From positions 1-6,459 of the forward strand of contig JAJRDJ010000402.1 of NCBI GenBank assembly GCA_028678445.1: DNA of 6,459 nucleotides. Reading direction: 5' to 3'. Shown in pieces: positions 1 to 5,546 of the stretch (the stretch's first letter is position 1; every line of letters begins with the position of its first letter). Source of the stretch: Methylococcaceae bacterium (GTDB lineage: Bacteria; Pseudomonadota; Gammaproteobacteria; Methylococcales; Methylococcaceae). A program made the position numbers and the translations under genes. The notes under the pieces are model-generated. The model was not told where the DNA came from. It saw nothing but the letters and a program-made list of their open reading frames with translations, and did no database searches.

Positions 1-116
1 AGGCCAAGGAGCGGCGGATCGGCGATTTTCTCAAGCGGCCCACGGCACTGTTCAACGGCTATGCCGAGCAGGTCGCAAGCCTTTATAGCGGCATGGACCT
101 GGCGAAATACTTCTGA
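1..116 (+). CDS. 3' end of an unidentified protein (partial)
   Basis: The frame starting at base 3 is open from the window edge to a TGA at 114-116, giving about 37 C-terminal residues that end in GMDLAKYF. The segment looks soluble and amphipathic (charged start AKERR, then a mixed helix) with no membrane segment. I do not recognise the family from this tail. The gene converges on the minus-strand transporter gene that ends at 161, with 44 bases between the two stops. A short ACCC/GGGT hairpin lies in that gap but no T-run follows it. It is called real because of its codon-like GC pattern and because it ends cleanly before a convergent gene. Function is unknown. Confidence 0.55.
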   Translation, partial: AKERRIGDFLKRPTALFNGYAEQVASLYSGMDLAKYF

Positions 117-160
117 TCCGGAAGACCCAGCCCACCGGGTGCCGTCGAAACAGTTCGGAA

Positions 161-577
161 TCAGGGGCGTTCGGGAAACCACCGTCCCTGCGCATACGCC
201 CCGGCGGCGATGCCCGCCAGAGCCAGCAGCAGCGGCCAGTTGCCGACCCCGAGTCCCGCGATCGCGGGGCCAGGGCATACCCCGCACAGTCCCCAGCCCA
301 GGCCGAAAATGGCCGCGCCGGCCAGGGTGCGGGCGTTCAAGCTGGCGGCATGGGTGCCAAAGCGGGGCTCGAACACGGGCTTCCGCAGCCAGCGCGGACC
401 GAGCTGATAGGCCAGCAGGGTGACGAATGCGGCGCTACCCAACACCAGCAATAGCCCCAGATCCCTGAACAGGAGGAAGTTCAGTACCACCTCGGGGCGG
501 ACCATCGTCGCCACCGACAGGCCCAGGCCGAAAAGGGCGCCACAGAGCAACACACACAGCAGCGAGACCGGGCTCAT
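161..577 (-). CDS. YeeE/YedE-type (DUF6691-like) membrane protein, C-terminal half-transporter
   Basis: This 138-residue integral membrane protein is the second half of a split YeeE/YedE (Sulf_transp) transporter. It starts at MSPVSLLCVL and has hydrophobic segments at about 4-24, 36-58, 86-108 and 113-130. The family signature GWGLCGVCPGPA lies at 94-105, with Cys98 and Cys101 placed where this family carries conserved cysteines. A RPEVVLNFL segment at 28-36 matches the xPxKVLxFL block usual in the family. The ATG overlaps the TGA of the upstream partner as ATGA, and a GGTGAG-like ribosome site precedes it, so the two are probably translationally coupled and form one complex in the inner membrane. 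Family knowledge: such pairs (PmpA/PmpB of the BigR operon, YeeE/TsuA) move thiosulfate or related reduced-sulfur compounds. Substrate here is inferred. No sulfur dioxygenase or rhodanese lies next to it in the window. Confidence 0.88.
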   Translation of the reverse strand: MSPVSLLCVLLCGALFGLGLSVATMVRPEVVLNFLLFRDLGLLLVLGSAAFVTLLAYQLGPRWLRKPVFEPRFGTHAASLNARTLAGAAIFGLGWGLCGVCPGPAIAGLGVGNWPLLLALAGIAAGAYAQGRWFPERP

Positions 578-1038
578 GAGCTCACCCCCAACCACCGCAT
601 GAGATGCGCCACGCTGATGGCCGTGGACAGGAAGACCAGCACCGCCACCAGCGAGGGCAGTTGCAGGGACGCCAGCCCGCAAAGGCCATGGCCGGCCGTG
701 CAACCATTCCCCAGCCGCGCCCCGAAGCCGATCAGGAACCCGCCGAGCAGTATGCGCCAGGCGCTGATCCCGGTCACGAAAGGCTCGGCACCCAGCCGCA
801 GGTAAATGAACCCCCCGAGCACGAGTCCGGCGGCATAGACCAGCCGCCAGCCCCGGCTGGCGATAAATCGCGGTTCGCTGAAAAACGGGGCGCGGCTGAC
901 GTAAGACCAAGTGGAGGTAAACACCGTGCTCATGCCGCCGATCAGCCCCGTCAGGAGAAATAAGGCGCCCAGCGCGGCGCCCATCAGCAGGCCGCCAATA
1001 AGATAGTGAGTAAAGCCCTCGGGAAACAGAGCGTACAT
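574..1038 (-). CDS. YeeE/YedE family membrane protein, N-terminal half-transporter
   Basis: This 154-residue membrane protein of the Sulf_transp (YeeE/YedE) family is the first gene of a coupled pair. Hydrophobic stretches lie at about 11-35, 65-82, 95-112 and 127-147. The hallmark GNGCTAGHGLCGLA motif is at 110-123; its Cys113 corresponds to the conserved cysteine that thiosulfate transporters of this family use for substrate relay. The ATG at 1038 is chosen because the protein then begins MYALFPEGFTHYLIGG, as family members do. An upstream TTG at 1056 would add six residues. Neither start has a clear ribosome site. The gene reads away from the SulP transporter, so the two promoters share the 1039-1293 gap. 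Import of thiosulfate or export/import of another sulfur anion is the likely role, inferred from family membership. Confidence 0.88.
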   Translation of the reverse strand: MYALFPEGFTHYLIGGLLMGAALGALFLLTGLIGGMSTVFTSTWSYVSRAPFFSEPRFIASRGWRLVYAAGLVLGGFIYLRLGAEPFVTGISAWRILLGGFLIGFGARLGNGCTAGHGLCGLASLQLPSLVAVLVFLSTAISVAHLMRWLGVSS

Positions 1039-1293
1039 GGGAAATGCGCCAGTCAAGTGATGCGGAAAGTGGAGAAAAGTTTATCAGAGCAGCAGGGCCT
1101 GTTGCGGCGGTGGACCAGAATACCCGTACCATAGTCGCTGAGGCTTTGGCTTTATCGTTGCGGAAACCGCTTGCCCGGACGGCTGAACGTAAACCGCTTC
1201 ACGATCCCCTGGCTGCGGATTGCCTCTTTGCTATGCCATGATTCCCTGGCTCCCGGTTCGACCCGGTGTCACCACTTACTCAAGGTCTTTGCC
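1039..1293. promoter_or_regulatory. Divergent intergenic region between the half-transporter pair and the SulP gene
   Basis: This 255-bp gap must hold promoters for both the minus-strand pair and the plus-strand SulP gene. A GATAAA on the minus strand near 1079-1084 is a possible -10 for the left pair, but no good -35 accompanies it. No strong -10/-35 pair was found for SulP. An in-frame TTG at 1171 extends the SulP frame but has no ribosome site, and the added residues do not resemble the family N-terminus. No operator-like palindrome stands out. Confidence 0.35.
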
Positions 1294-2946
1294 ATGCTGA
1301 AAACCCTGTTCTCCACACGCCCTTTCGCCGGTTTCGCTGAAGACTGGCGTGCCGATCTGAATGCCGGTTTTCTGGTGTCCTTGATTGCCCTGCCGCTGTG
1401 CTTCGGCATTGCCACGGCCTCCGGCTTTCCGCCCATCGCCGGGGTGATCAGTTCGATCGTAGGCGGGCTGCTTGTGTCGCGCATCAACGGCCTGCCGCTG
1501 GGCATTACCGGGCCGGCCGCCGGACTTATAACCGTGCTGTATTCAGCGGTCGAGACCCTGGGCGCGGGTGACGCCTGGGCCGGTTATCGTTACACCCTCG
1601 CGGCCATCGTGGTCGCCGGCGTGCTGCAAGTCGTGCTGGGTATCACGCGGACCGGCCGCATCGCCGCCCTGTTCCCCGCCGCCATTGCCCATGGCATGCT
1701 GGCGGCCATCGGCATCATGATCATTGGCCGCCAGGCGCACATCCTGCTCGGGACCCGCCCCGAGGTGACCTCGGTCTGGCAAAGCCTCGCGCAGATCCCG
1801 GTCAGCCTGTTCCATTTCAACCCGGTGATTTTCTTGATCGGCTTGCTGAGTCTGGCCGTGCTGTTCGGCTGGCCCATGTTCAACAACCGGGGTTTGGGCC
1901 GGGTGCCGGCCCCCATCATCGCCGTGTTGATCGGCTATCTGCTGGGGCAGGCGTTCAATTTGAATCCGGCCGAACTCTACGTCCGGTCAGAAGCGGGCGG
2001 GGGTCTCCTTAACCCCACGGTTTACACGACCGCCCCGCAATTTCTCGCCGATATTCCCGAGCACTTGCTGGATAGCGTGGTCTTCCCCGATTTTGGCCAA
2101 TTCACCACAGTGGCGTTCTGGAGCGCCGTCATCGGCCTGTTTCTGGTGGGCAGCCTGGAATCCCTGCTCGTGGCCTCGGCCGTCGATCGGCTGGCGCCTG
2201 GCCCGGTTCGTGCCGACCTCAACCGCGACATCGCCGCGGTGGGGCTGGGTAATGTACTGTCCGGGCTGATCGGCGGTCTGCCGATGATCGTCGAGATCGT
2301 CCGCAGCTCCGCCAACATCGGCTATGGTGCCCGCACCGCCAACGCCAACCTGTTTCACGCGCTGTTTCTTTTGCTGTTCATCGTCCTGCTCCCGAACTGG
2401 CTCGAAGGCATCCCGCTGGCGACTCTGGCCGCCTTGCTGATTTACGCCGGCTACCGGCTGGCCTCACCGGCCACCTTTGCCAAGGCGTGGGACGTGGGCG
2501 CGGAGCAACTGGCCCTGTTCGTGATGACGCTCGTAGCCGTGTTGGCGACGAATATCCTCGCCGGCATCGCCATCGCCCTGGTTGCCAAGCTGTTGCTCAG
2601 CCGCTGGCTGGGCGGTCGTGGCATGACCTTGTGCGGGTTGTTCCGTCTGTCCTACCAGAAGACCCTGGAACGCCCGGGCGATTACCGCATCGTGATCGAT
2701 GGGCCGGCGGTCTTTTCCAATTTCCTGCGGCTGAAAGGCGAACTCACCCGCTTACCCCAGGGCGGGCACGTGGTGATCGATGTGTCCGGAGCCAGCCTGA
2801 TTGACCATACCGTGATGGACTACATGGATCGTTTCAGTCAGCGCTACACGGCGGCAGGCGGACACTGCGAGATTGTCGGACTGGAGCATCTGGCGGCCCA
2901 TTCCGAACACCCGCTGGCGGCCCGATTTGGCCAGCCACGGGACTGA
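1294..2946 (+). CDS. SulP family inorganic anion transporter with C-terminal STAS domain
   Basis: This 550-residue SulP (SLC26-like) transporter is of the usual bacterial length. Residues 1-430 form the multi-spanning core. The substrate-site region PLCFGIATASGFPPIAG is at 34-50, GLPLGITGPAAGL at 66-78, and the conserved DLNRD block at 308-312 precedes GNVLSGLIGGLPMIVEIVRSS. A cytoplasmic STAS domain follows from about 440, with VVIDVSGASLIDHTVMDYM from 493. The ATG at 1294 is chosen because AAGG at 1282-1285 lies 8 bases upstream and the membrane core then begins at the normal distance. The IDHTVM form of the STAS domain and the GGLPMIVEIVRSSANI block remind me of SulP proteins that sit near carbonic anhydrases, so bicarbonate is a possible substrate alongside sulfate. 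No carbonic anhydrase is present here. The gene stands alone, divergent from the YeeE-type pair, which also suits sulfur-anion transport. Confidence 0.93.
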   Translation: MLKTLFSTRPFAGFAEDWRADLNAGFLVSLIALPLCFGIATASGFPPIAGVISSIVGGLLVSRINGLPLGITGPAAGLITVLYSAVETLGAGDAWAGYRYTLAAIVVAGVLQVVLGITRTGRIAALFPAAIAHGMLAAIGIMIIGRQAHILLGTRPEVTSVWQSLAQIPVSLFHFNPVIFLIGLLSLAVLFGWPMFNNRGLGRVPAPIIAVLIGYLLGQAFNLNPAELYVRSEAGGGLLNPTVYTTAPQFLADIPEHLLDSVVFPDFGQFTTVAFWSAVIGLFLVGSLESLLVASAVDRLAPGPVRADLNRDIAAVGLGNVLSGLIGGLPMIVEIVRSSANIGYGARTANANLFHALFLLLFIVLLPNWLEGIPLATLAALLIYAGYRLASPATFAKAWDVGAEQLALFVMTLVAVLATNILAGIAIALVAKLLLSRWLGGRGMTLCGLFRLSYQKTLERPGDYRIVIDGPAVFSNFLRLKGELTRLPQGGHVVIDVSGASLIDHTVMDYMDRFSQRYTAAGGHCEIVGLEHLAAHSEHPLAARFGQPRD

Positions 2947-3306
2947 AGGACCGCGGGAGTTCGCGAATGAAGACAACCACTCGGCTATTGCCGTCGGGGA
3001 GGCACCTGTCGAAATGGAGGGATGCAAGCAGTGGCACAACAGCCATAAGTACGGGTATATACTTACAACAAGACACCTCGCGACTTGCATTGGTATGACC
3101 AGAGTCACGGATTGGCGTAGACTGTATGCACTGGCTGTTTGCTTTTTCCTGGCTATCGTCTCGAATCAGCGCCAAAACGGGGTTTTCCAGGATAACCTAA
3201 TTCTTCGAAAGTCTTTCCTGTAGTGCATAACATGACCCGTCGATTTGCAGTGAGGCTTTCGTACGCTAAGTTTTTGTAATTAACGTATTCTCGCGCTGGA
3301 CAGGAT
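2947..3306. other. Intergenic region between the SulP gene and the response regulator
   Basis: This 360-bp stretch has no gene I can support. It is more AT-rich than its left neighbour, especially after 3040. It contains a palindromic GTATATAC around 3055-3061 and an 8-bp inverted repeat (TATGCACT at 3125-3132, AGTGCATA at 3222-3229). Candidate -10 elements are TATACT at 3058-3063 and TATTCT at 3286-3291; neither has a convincing -35. TTGCAG at 3245-3250 with TAAGTT at 3267-3272 (16-bp spacer) is the best spaced sigma70-like pair upstream of the response regulator. No sigma54-type -24/-12 with correct spacing was found. No terminator with a T-run follows the SulP stop. Confidence 0.4.
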
Positions 3307-3312
3307 ATGAAT

Positions 3313-3921
3313 ATGAGTCAACAGACAGTCTATGTGGTAGATGATGATACAGACGTGGGCAAAGCGGTGGCGTACTTGCTGATGCATAAGGGGTTCAGCA
3401 CCCAGGTATTCACCCGTCCCGAAACGTTTCTGGAGAGTATCGCGCTGGATGGAGAAGGATGCGCGATTGTGGATTTACAGATGCCGAATTTATCCGGACT
3501 GGAGTTACAACAGAAACTCCATGATCTCGACATCGATTTACCGGTGATTTTTTTGACTGGCCATGGCGATGTCCCCGCGGCTACCACCAGCATGAAGGCC
3601 GGCGCAATCGATTTTCTGCAAAAACCCGTGGATCCCGATGTGTTGATCGGGGTGGTGCGAGAGGCCCTCAAGACGGCTGAGAAACTGAAGCAGGAAAGGG
3701 ACCGGCGGGCTGAACTTGAACAGCTTTTTGCCAAATTGACACCTCGCGAGAGAGAGATAGTAGATTTCCTGGCCAAAGGCTTTACCGCCAGGGAGATTGG
3801 CCAGGAGCTCGATATCAGTTCGCGCACGGTAGAGATTCACCGCAGCCGGATCATGAAGAAGCTCTCGGTGAATTGCGTGGCGGACCTTGTCGCCTTGTCG
3901 ATTGCCTATGGTCTGCGTTGA
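3313..3921 (+). CDS. FixJ/LuxR-type two-component response regulator
   Basis: This DNA-binding response regulator has 202 residues, or 204 if the in-frame ATG at 3307 is used. ATG 3313 is preferred because AGGA at 3302-3305 is 7 bases before it but only 1 base before 3307. Numbered from 3307, the receiver domain spans about 7-122, with the acidic pocket at Asp12-Asp14, phospho-acceptor Asp56 in CAIVDLQMP, Thr84 in IFLTGHGD and Lys106 in FLQKPVDP. A charged linker (about 118-142) leads to a LuxR/GerE helix-turn-helix with LTPREREIVDFLAKG at 144-158 and the recognition region ISSRTVEIHRSRIMKKL at 170-186. Every catalytic and HTH residue is present. The LTGHGD signature is typical of the FixJ/TodT/StyR group, which usually partners a PAS-containing sensor kinase. 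No kinase gene lies in the window, so the regulator is an orphan here and its targets are unknown. Confidence 0.93.
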   Translation: MSQQTVYVVDDDTDVGKAVAYLLMHKGFSTQVFTRPETFLESIALDGEGCAIVDLQMPNLSGLELQQKLHDLDIDLPVIFLTGHGDVPAATTSMKAGAIDFLQKPVDPDVLIGVVREALKTAEKLKQERDRRAELEQLFAKLTPREREIVDFLAKGFTAREIGQELDISSRTVEIHRSRIMKKLSVNCVADLVALSIAYGLR

Positions 3922-3932
3922 GCGATCTGGTT

Positions 3933-3948
3933 TTGGGCTTCTGCCCAA
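3933..3948 (+). terminator. Possible weak hairpin after the response regulator gene
   Basis: A perfect 6-bp stem TTGGGC/GCCCAA with a TTCT loop lies 11 bases downstream of the response regulator stop codon. The following bases are CTCCTAACGG, so there is no U-tract and intrinsic termination would be inefficient. Confidence 0.3.
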
Positions 3949-4155
3949 CTCCTAACGGCTGGGATTAGCAGGGCGACCGATTTCCAGGCGCGCCTGGCCA
4001 GGTCGAGTTCGCCGGAAACACCGGCCCCGCGCTTTCGCTCCGGGCCAGTTTATTCCGGTCGACATGCTTGAGCGCGGATTTGTGCCCCACGATCGGCGGG
4101 TTTAAGGGTCTCGGTGCTGTCCTGACTTGGTTTCATGACGAAGGAAAAGGCCATG

Positions 4156-4175
4156 TCTGTCCCCGTTCTGTCCCC
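4156..4175 (+). repeat. 9-bp tandem direct repeat with 11-bp period
   Basis: TCTGTCCCC is repeated exactly at 4156-4164 and 4167-4175, separated by GT, so the repeats fall one helical turn apart. They lie just upstream of the likely promoter of the RHH gene. They could be a tandem protein-binding site or a scrap of an older repeat. Confidence 0.5.
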
Positions 4176-4184
4176 CAATCACGG

Positions 4185-4237
4185 TTGAATGAGCGTAGAA
4201 TCGACATGTAATTGACGTGTTTTTTACGCACAGGAGG
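4185..4237 (+). promoter_or_regulatory. Sigma70-like promoter, candidate RHH operator and strong RBS of the RHH/membrane-protein operon
   Basis: TTGAAT (4185-4190) and TGTAAT (4207-4212) are separated by 16 bp and match the -35 and -10 consensus at 4/6 and 5/6. Overlapping the -10 is a direct repeat GACATGT (4203-4209) and GACGTGT (4214-4220), an 11-bp period that suits tandem ribbon-helix-helix binding. A full AGGAGG ribosome site at 4232-4237 sits 8 bases before the ATG at 4246. Autorepression by the RHH product is inferred from this layout. Confidence 0.45.
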
Positions 4238-4245
4238 ATCAGATC

Positions 4246-4467
4246 ATGGCAGTCGAAAAAGAGTCTATCCGTTTGAGCCTGGCCATCTCACCGGAGTTAA
4301 ATGAAACCTTGGAAGCCCTGGCCGTTTCGCGCCACACCACCAAAAGCGAAGTCCTGAGGAAAGCCATTGCCTTATATGACGTTGTAGCAGAAGCCCAGAG
4401 CCAAAAAAAAAGGATAGGCATCCTCGATCAGAACAAGCAGGTTGAGATGGAGATAGTCGGTATCTGA
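4246..4467 (+). CDS. Ribbon-helix-helix (CopG/Arc-like) DNA-binding protein
   Basis: This is a 73-residue protein with a classic RHH fold pattern. The short beta strand ESIRLSLAI is at about 6-14, helix A (SPELNETLEALAVSRH) at 15-30, the turn TT at 31-32, and helix B (KSEVLRKAIALYDVVAEA) at 33-50. A short basic tail then ends in EIVGI. RHH proteins bind DNA as dimers through the paired strands and usually repress their own operon. It has the best ribosome site in the window (AGGAGG, 8 bases upstream). Its TGA directly abuts the ATG of the downstream membrane gene, so the two are cotranscribed and probably coupled. A run of nine A (4403-4411) encodes QKK in the tail. The KSEVLRKAIAL helix and the IVGI ending recur in small solitary RHH regulators as far as I recall. 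It may be a regulator or an antitoxin-like partner; the target is unproven. Confidence 0.85.
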   Translation: MAVEKESIRLSLAISPELNETLEALAVSRHTTKSEVLRKAIALYDVVAEAQSQKKRIGILDQNKQVEMEIVGI

Positions 4468-4773
4468 ATGAAAGAACCTGCCGTTGACCTGAATGAAGTC
4501 ATTAGCAAACACCGCTGGGACCTGAAGGCCAATTACGAGTCAGAGGCCGACGCTGTGGCTCGCCGTACCCAGGAAGCGGAAAATGCGGCATTGGAACGGG
4601 AAAAGGCAAGATGGCTATTCAGGTTCTCACTCACGCTTACCCTGTTGGTGTTTTGCGGAAGTCTCTATCTGTTTGTTTCAGGAACCACTGACGATAAAAA
4701 ATGGGCGGCTGCCTTGATTAGCGGTATCACTTCCGGCCTCAGTGGGTTTCTGGTAGGTCAGTCAAAAAAGTAG
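4468..4773 (+). CDS. Small coiled-coil, two-TM protein of unknown function paired with an RHH regulator
   Basis: This 101-residue protein matches no family I recognise. Residues 1-48 are hydrophilic and highly charged (ESEADAVARRTQEAENAALEREKAR at its core), strongly predicted by eye to be a long helix or coiled coil. A first membrane segment is at about 49-70 (WLFRFSLTLTLLVFCGSLYLFV). A short polar loop SGTTDDKK follows. A second, glycine-rich segment at about 79-97 (AAALISGITSGLSGFLVG) precedes a QSKK tail. There is no signal peptide; both ends would be cytoplasmic. It starts immediately after the RHH stop with no gap, and a GGAGAT site lies inside the upstream gene. Codons 5-13 include a 26-bp stretch that recurs exactly at 6242-6267. 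The stop TAG is followed almost at once by a palindromic repeat. It could be a small membrane effector, a scaffold or a phage-like accessory protein; none of these is shown. Confidence 0.75.
   Translation: MKEPAVDLNEVISKHRWDLKANYESEADAVARRTQEAENAALEREKARWLFRFSLTLTLLVFCGSLYLFVSGTTDDKKWAAALISGITSGLSGFLVGQSKK
4481..4506 (+). repeat. 26-bp repeat, copy 1 (inside the small membrane gene)
   Basis: The 26 bases encode part of PAVDLNEVIS in the 101-residue protein and recur without mismatch at 6242-6267. The repeat contains the small palindrome AATGA-AG-TCATT and ends in TAGC, the same four bases that overlap this gene's stop codon at 4771-4774. Confidence 0.9.
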
Positions 4774-4776
4774 CTT

Positions 4777-4962
4777 CGTAGGCTGGGCTGGAGCGAAGCG
4801 GAATCCCGGCACGGCCAAGCCCCACGAAGGCCGCGCGCCCGTGCGGTTCATGGGTGGCCGGAAATGCAAAAAACCGCCCGGCGGGAGTGCCTCCGGGCAG
4901 TGGCGGGCCAGGGTTGAGGCGGTGGCCGAGGTGCTGGGATTCGTTCCTCAACCCAGCTTACG
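4777..4962. repeat. 186-bp imperfect palindromic REP-like element (copy A)
   Basis: The element begins and ends with complementary arms: CGTAGGCTGGG (4777-4787) against the reverse complement of 4952-4962, 10 of 11 matching. Inside these, GAATCCCGGCAC (4801-4812) pairs with 4931-4942 at 11 of 12. The centre holds a CCCGTG/CATGGG hairpin near 4838-4854, an A-run, and a GCCCGG/CCGGGC hairpin at 4876-4898. This is the architecture of a REP doublet or small MITE; a GTAGGCTGGG...GCGGAATCCC-type end resembles REP sequences of RAYT-bearing proteobacteria. It starts 4 bases after the TAG stop of the small membrane gene. A partial second copy lies at 6271-6400. No protein is plausible in it. Confidence 0.75.
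4868..4901 (-). terminator. Intrinsic terminator embedded in REP-like copy A (minus-strand direction)
   Basis: On the minus strand a GCCCGG/CCGGGC stem (4893-4898 with 4876-4881), extended past one C-A mismatch, is followed by GGTTTTTT. This would stop transcription coming leftward from the hepT gene about 180 bases away. It belongs to the repeat, and the equivalent hairpin in copy B is perfect. Confidence 0.6.
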
Positions 4963-5078
4963 AGTTGCATGGGTGTATTTTCCAACTGGCAATTTATCGA
5001 GAGAGAATGTTAAGCCCCCGCTCCAGGAATTTCCATGGGGTCGACTTGATGGGGCGCTGCCACTGGAAGGCATTATCC

Positions 5079-5546
5079 CTACCATGGCGTGGTCTGATAA
5101 AACCGTTCCACCTGTTTCCATTCCGCGAGCAACCGGTTTGTGGCATCGACGAAGCGGTTAAGGGCTGCGGCCATCAACGGCGGCTGGTCCAAGTATTCAT
5201 GCGCTATTTGGTTCCTGATCTCGCGCAGCTCGCGCCATTCCGCAATGCTGCTAATAGCGCCCAGACGTTCAAGCCGCTGCAGTTTCTCGGCAAACGTTGC
5301 ACTGGGCGGGATTGGTTCTTCGGTCATGAGCAGCAGGCCAGGCAGGCATCTTTCCCCGAGGGTGTCCTGGAGCTTCGTGTAGCGATAGGCTAACTGGTCC
5401 AGGAGTCGGCGCGTCTCTCTGGGCAGGTTGGGTACGGTATCGGCGTAGAAGTGGGTATCACCCAGGTCTTTCAGCGCATCCGCCAATACGTTAGCATGAA
5501 GCTGACACTCCACAATGGCGGCATTCAGTTTATCGTCGGGTTTCAT
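5079..5546 (-). CDS. hepT: HepT-like HEPN-domain ribonuclease toxin (type VII toxin-antitoxin)
   Basis: This 155-residue all-helical HEPN protein carries the RX4HXY motif RNQIAHEY, with Arg111, His116 and Tyr118. In this family Arg and His form the RNase site, and the Tyr two residues after the His is the residue AMPylated by the partner MntA. An N-terminal helical segment (MKPDDKLNAAIVECQLHANVL) and a long C-terminal helix flank the motif, as expected for a dimer. The ATG at 5546 is chosen because it overlaps the mntA stop as ATGA and has AGGAAGGA 8 bases upstream; a longer frame from 5600 lacks this. HEPN toxins cleave RNA or tRNA and are held in check by MNT nucleotidyltransferases. At 155 residues it is a little longer than many HepT (DUF86) proteins, so it may belong to a sister HEPN subfamily. 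All active-site residues are intact. Confidence 0.85.
   Translation of the reverse strand: MKPDDKLNAAIVECQLHANVLADALKDLGDTHFYADTVPNLPRETRRLLDQLAYRYTKLQDTLGERCLPGLLLMTEEPIPPSATFAEKLQRLERLGAISSIAEWRELREIRNQIAHEYLDQPPLMAAALNRFVDATNRLLAEWKQVERFYQTTPW

Larger units (their letters stand above)
3922..4184. other. Intergenic region upstream of the RHH gene
   Basis: No gene is supported here. A 6-bp hairpin TTGGGC-TTCT-GCCCAA at 3933-3948 lies 11 bases after the response regulator stop and could aid termination, but no T-run follows, so it is a weak candidate. A second weak hairpin pairs GGCCC (4023-4027) with GGGCC (4042-4046). The 9-bp direct repeat TCTGTCCCC occurs at 4156-4164 and 4167-4175, with an 11-bp period. 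GC content drops toward the right end as the RHH gene promoter is approached. Confidence 0.45.

Noticed and set aside
1171..1293. N-terminal extension of the SulP protein from a TTG at 1171
   Set aside because: No ribosome site, unlike the family N-terminus, and the ATG at 1294 has a spaced AAGG.
3120..3145. Sigma54-like TGGC...TGC upstream of the response regulator
   Set aside because: The spacing between GG and GC is wrong for a -24/-12 promoter.
3095..3223. Possible 42-residue small protein with a hydrophobic stretch before the response regulator
   Set aside because: It has no ribosome site and no recognisable domain; its ATG lies inside a longer unsupported frame overlapping the SulP 3' end.
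4739..4951. Minus-strand 70-residue frame across the palindromic element
   Set aside because: It is a product of the GC-rich inverted arms; repetitive element DNA rather than a gene.
4854..5393. Plus-strand 179-residue frame antisense to hepT
   Set aside because: It overlaps the element and the well-supported hepT gene; its translation lacks any domain pattern.
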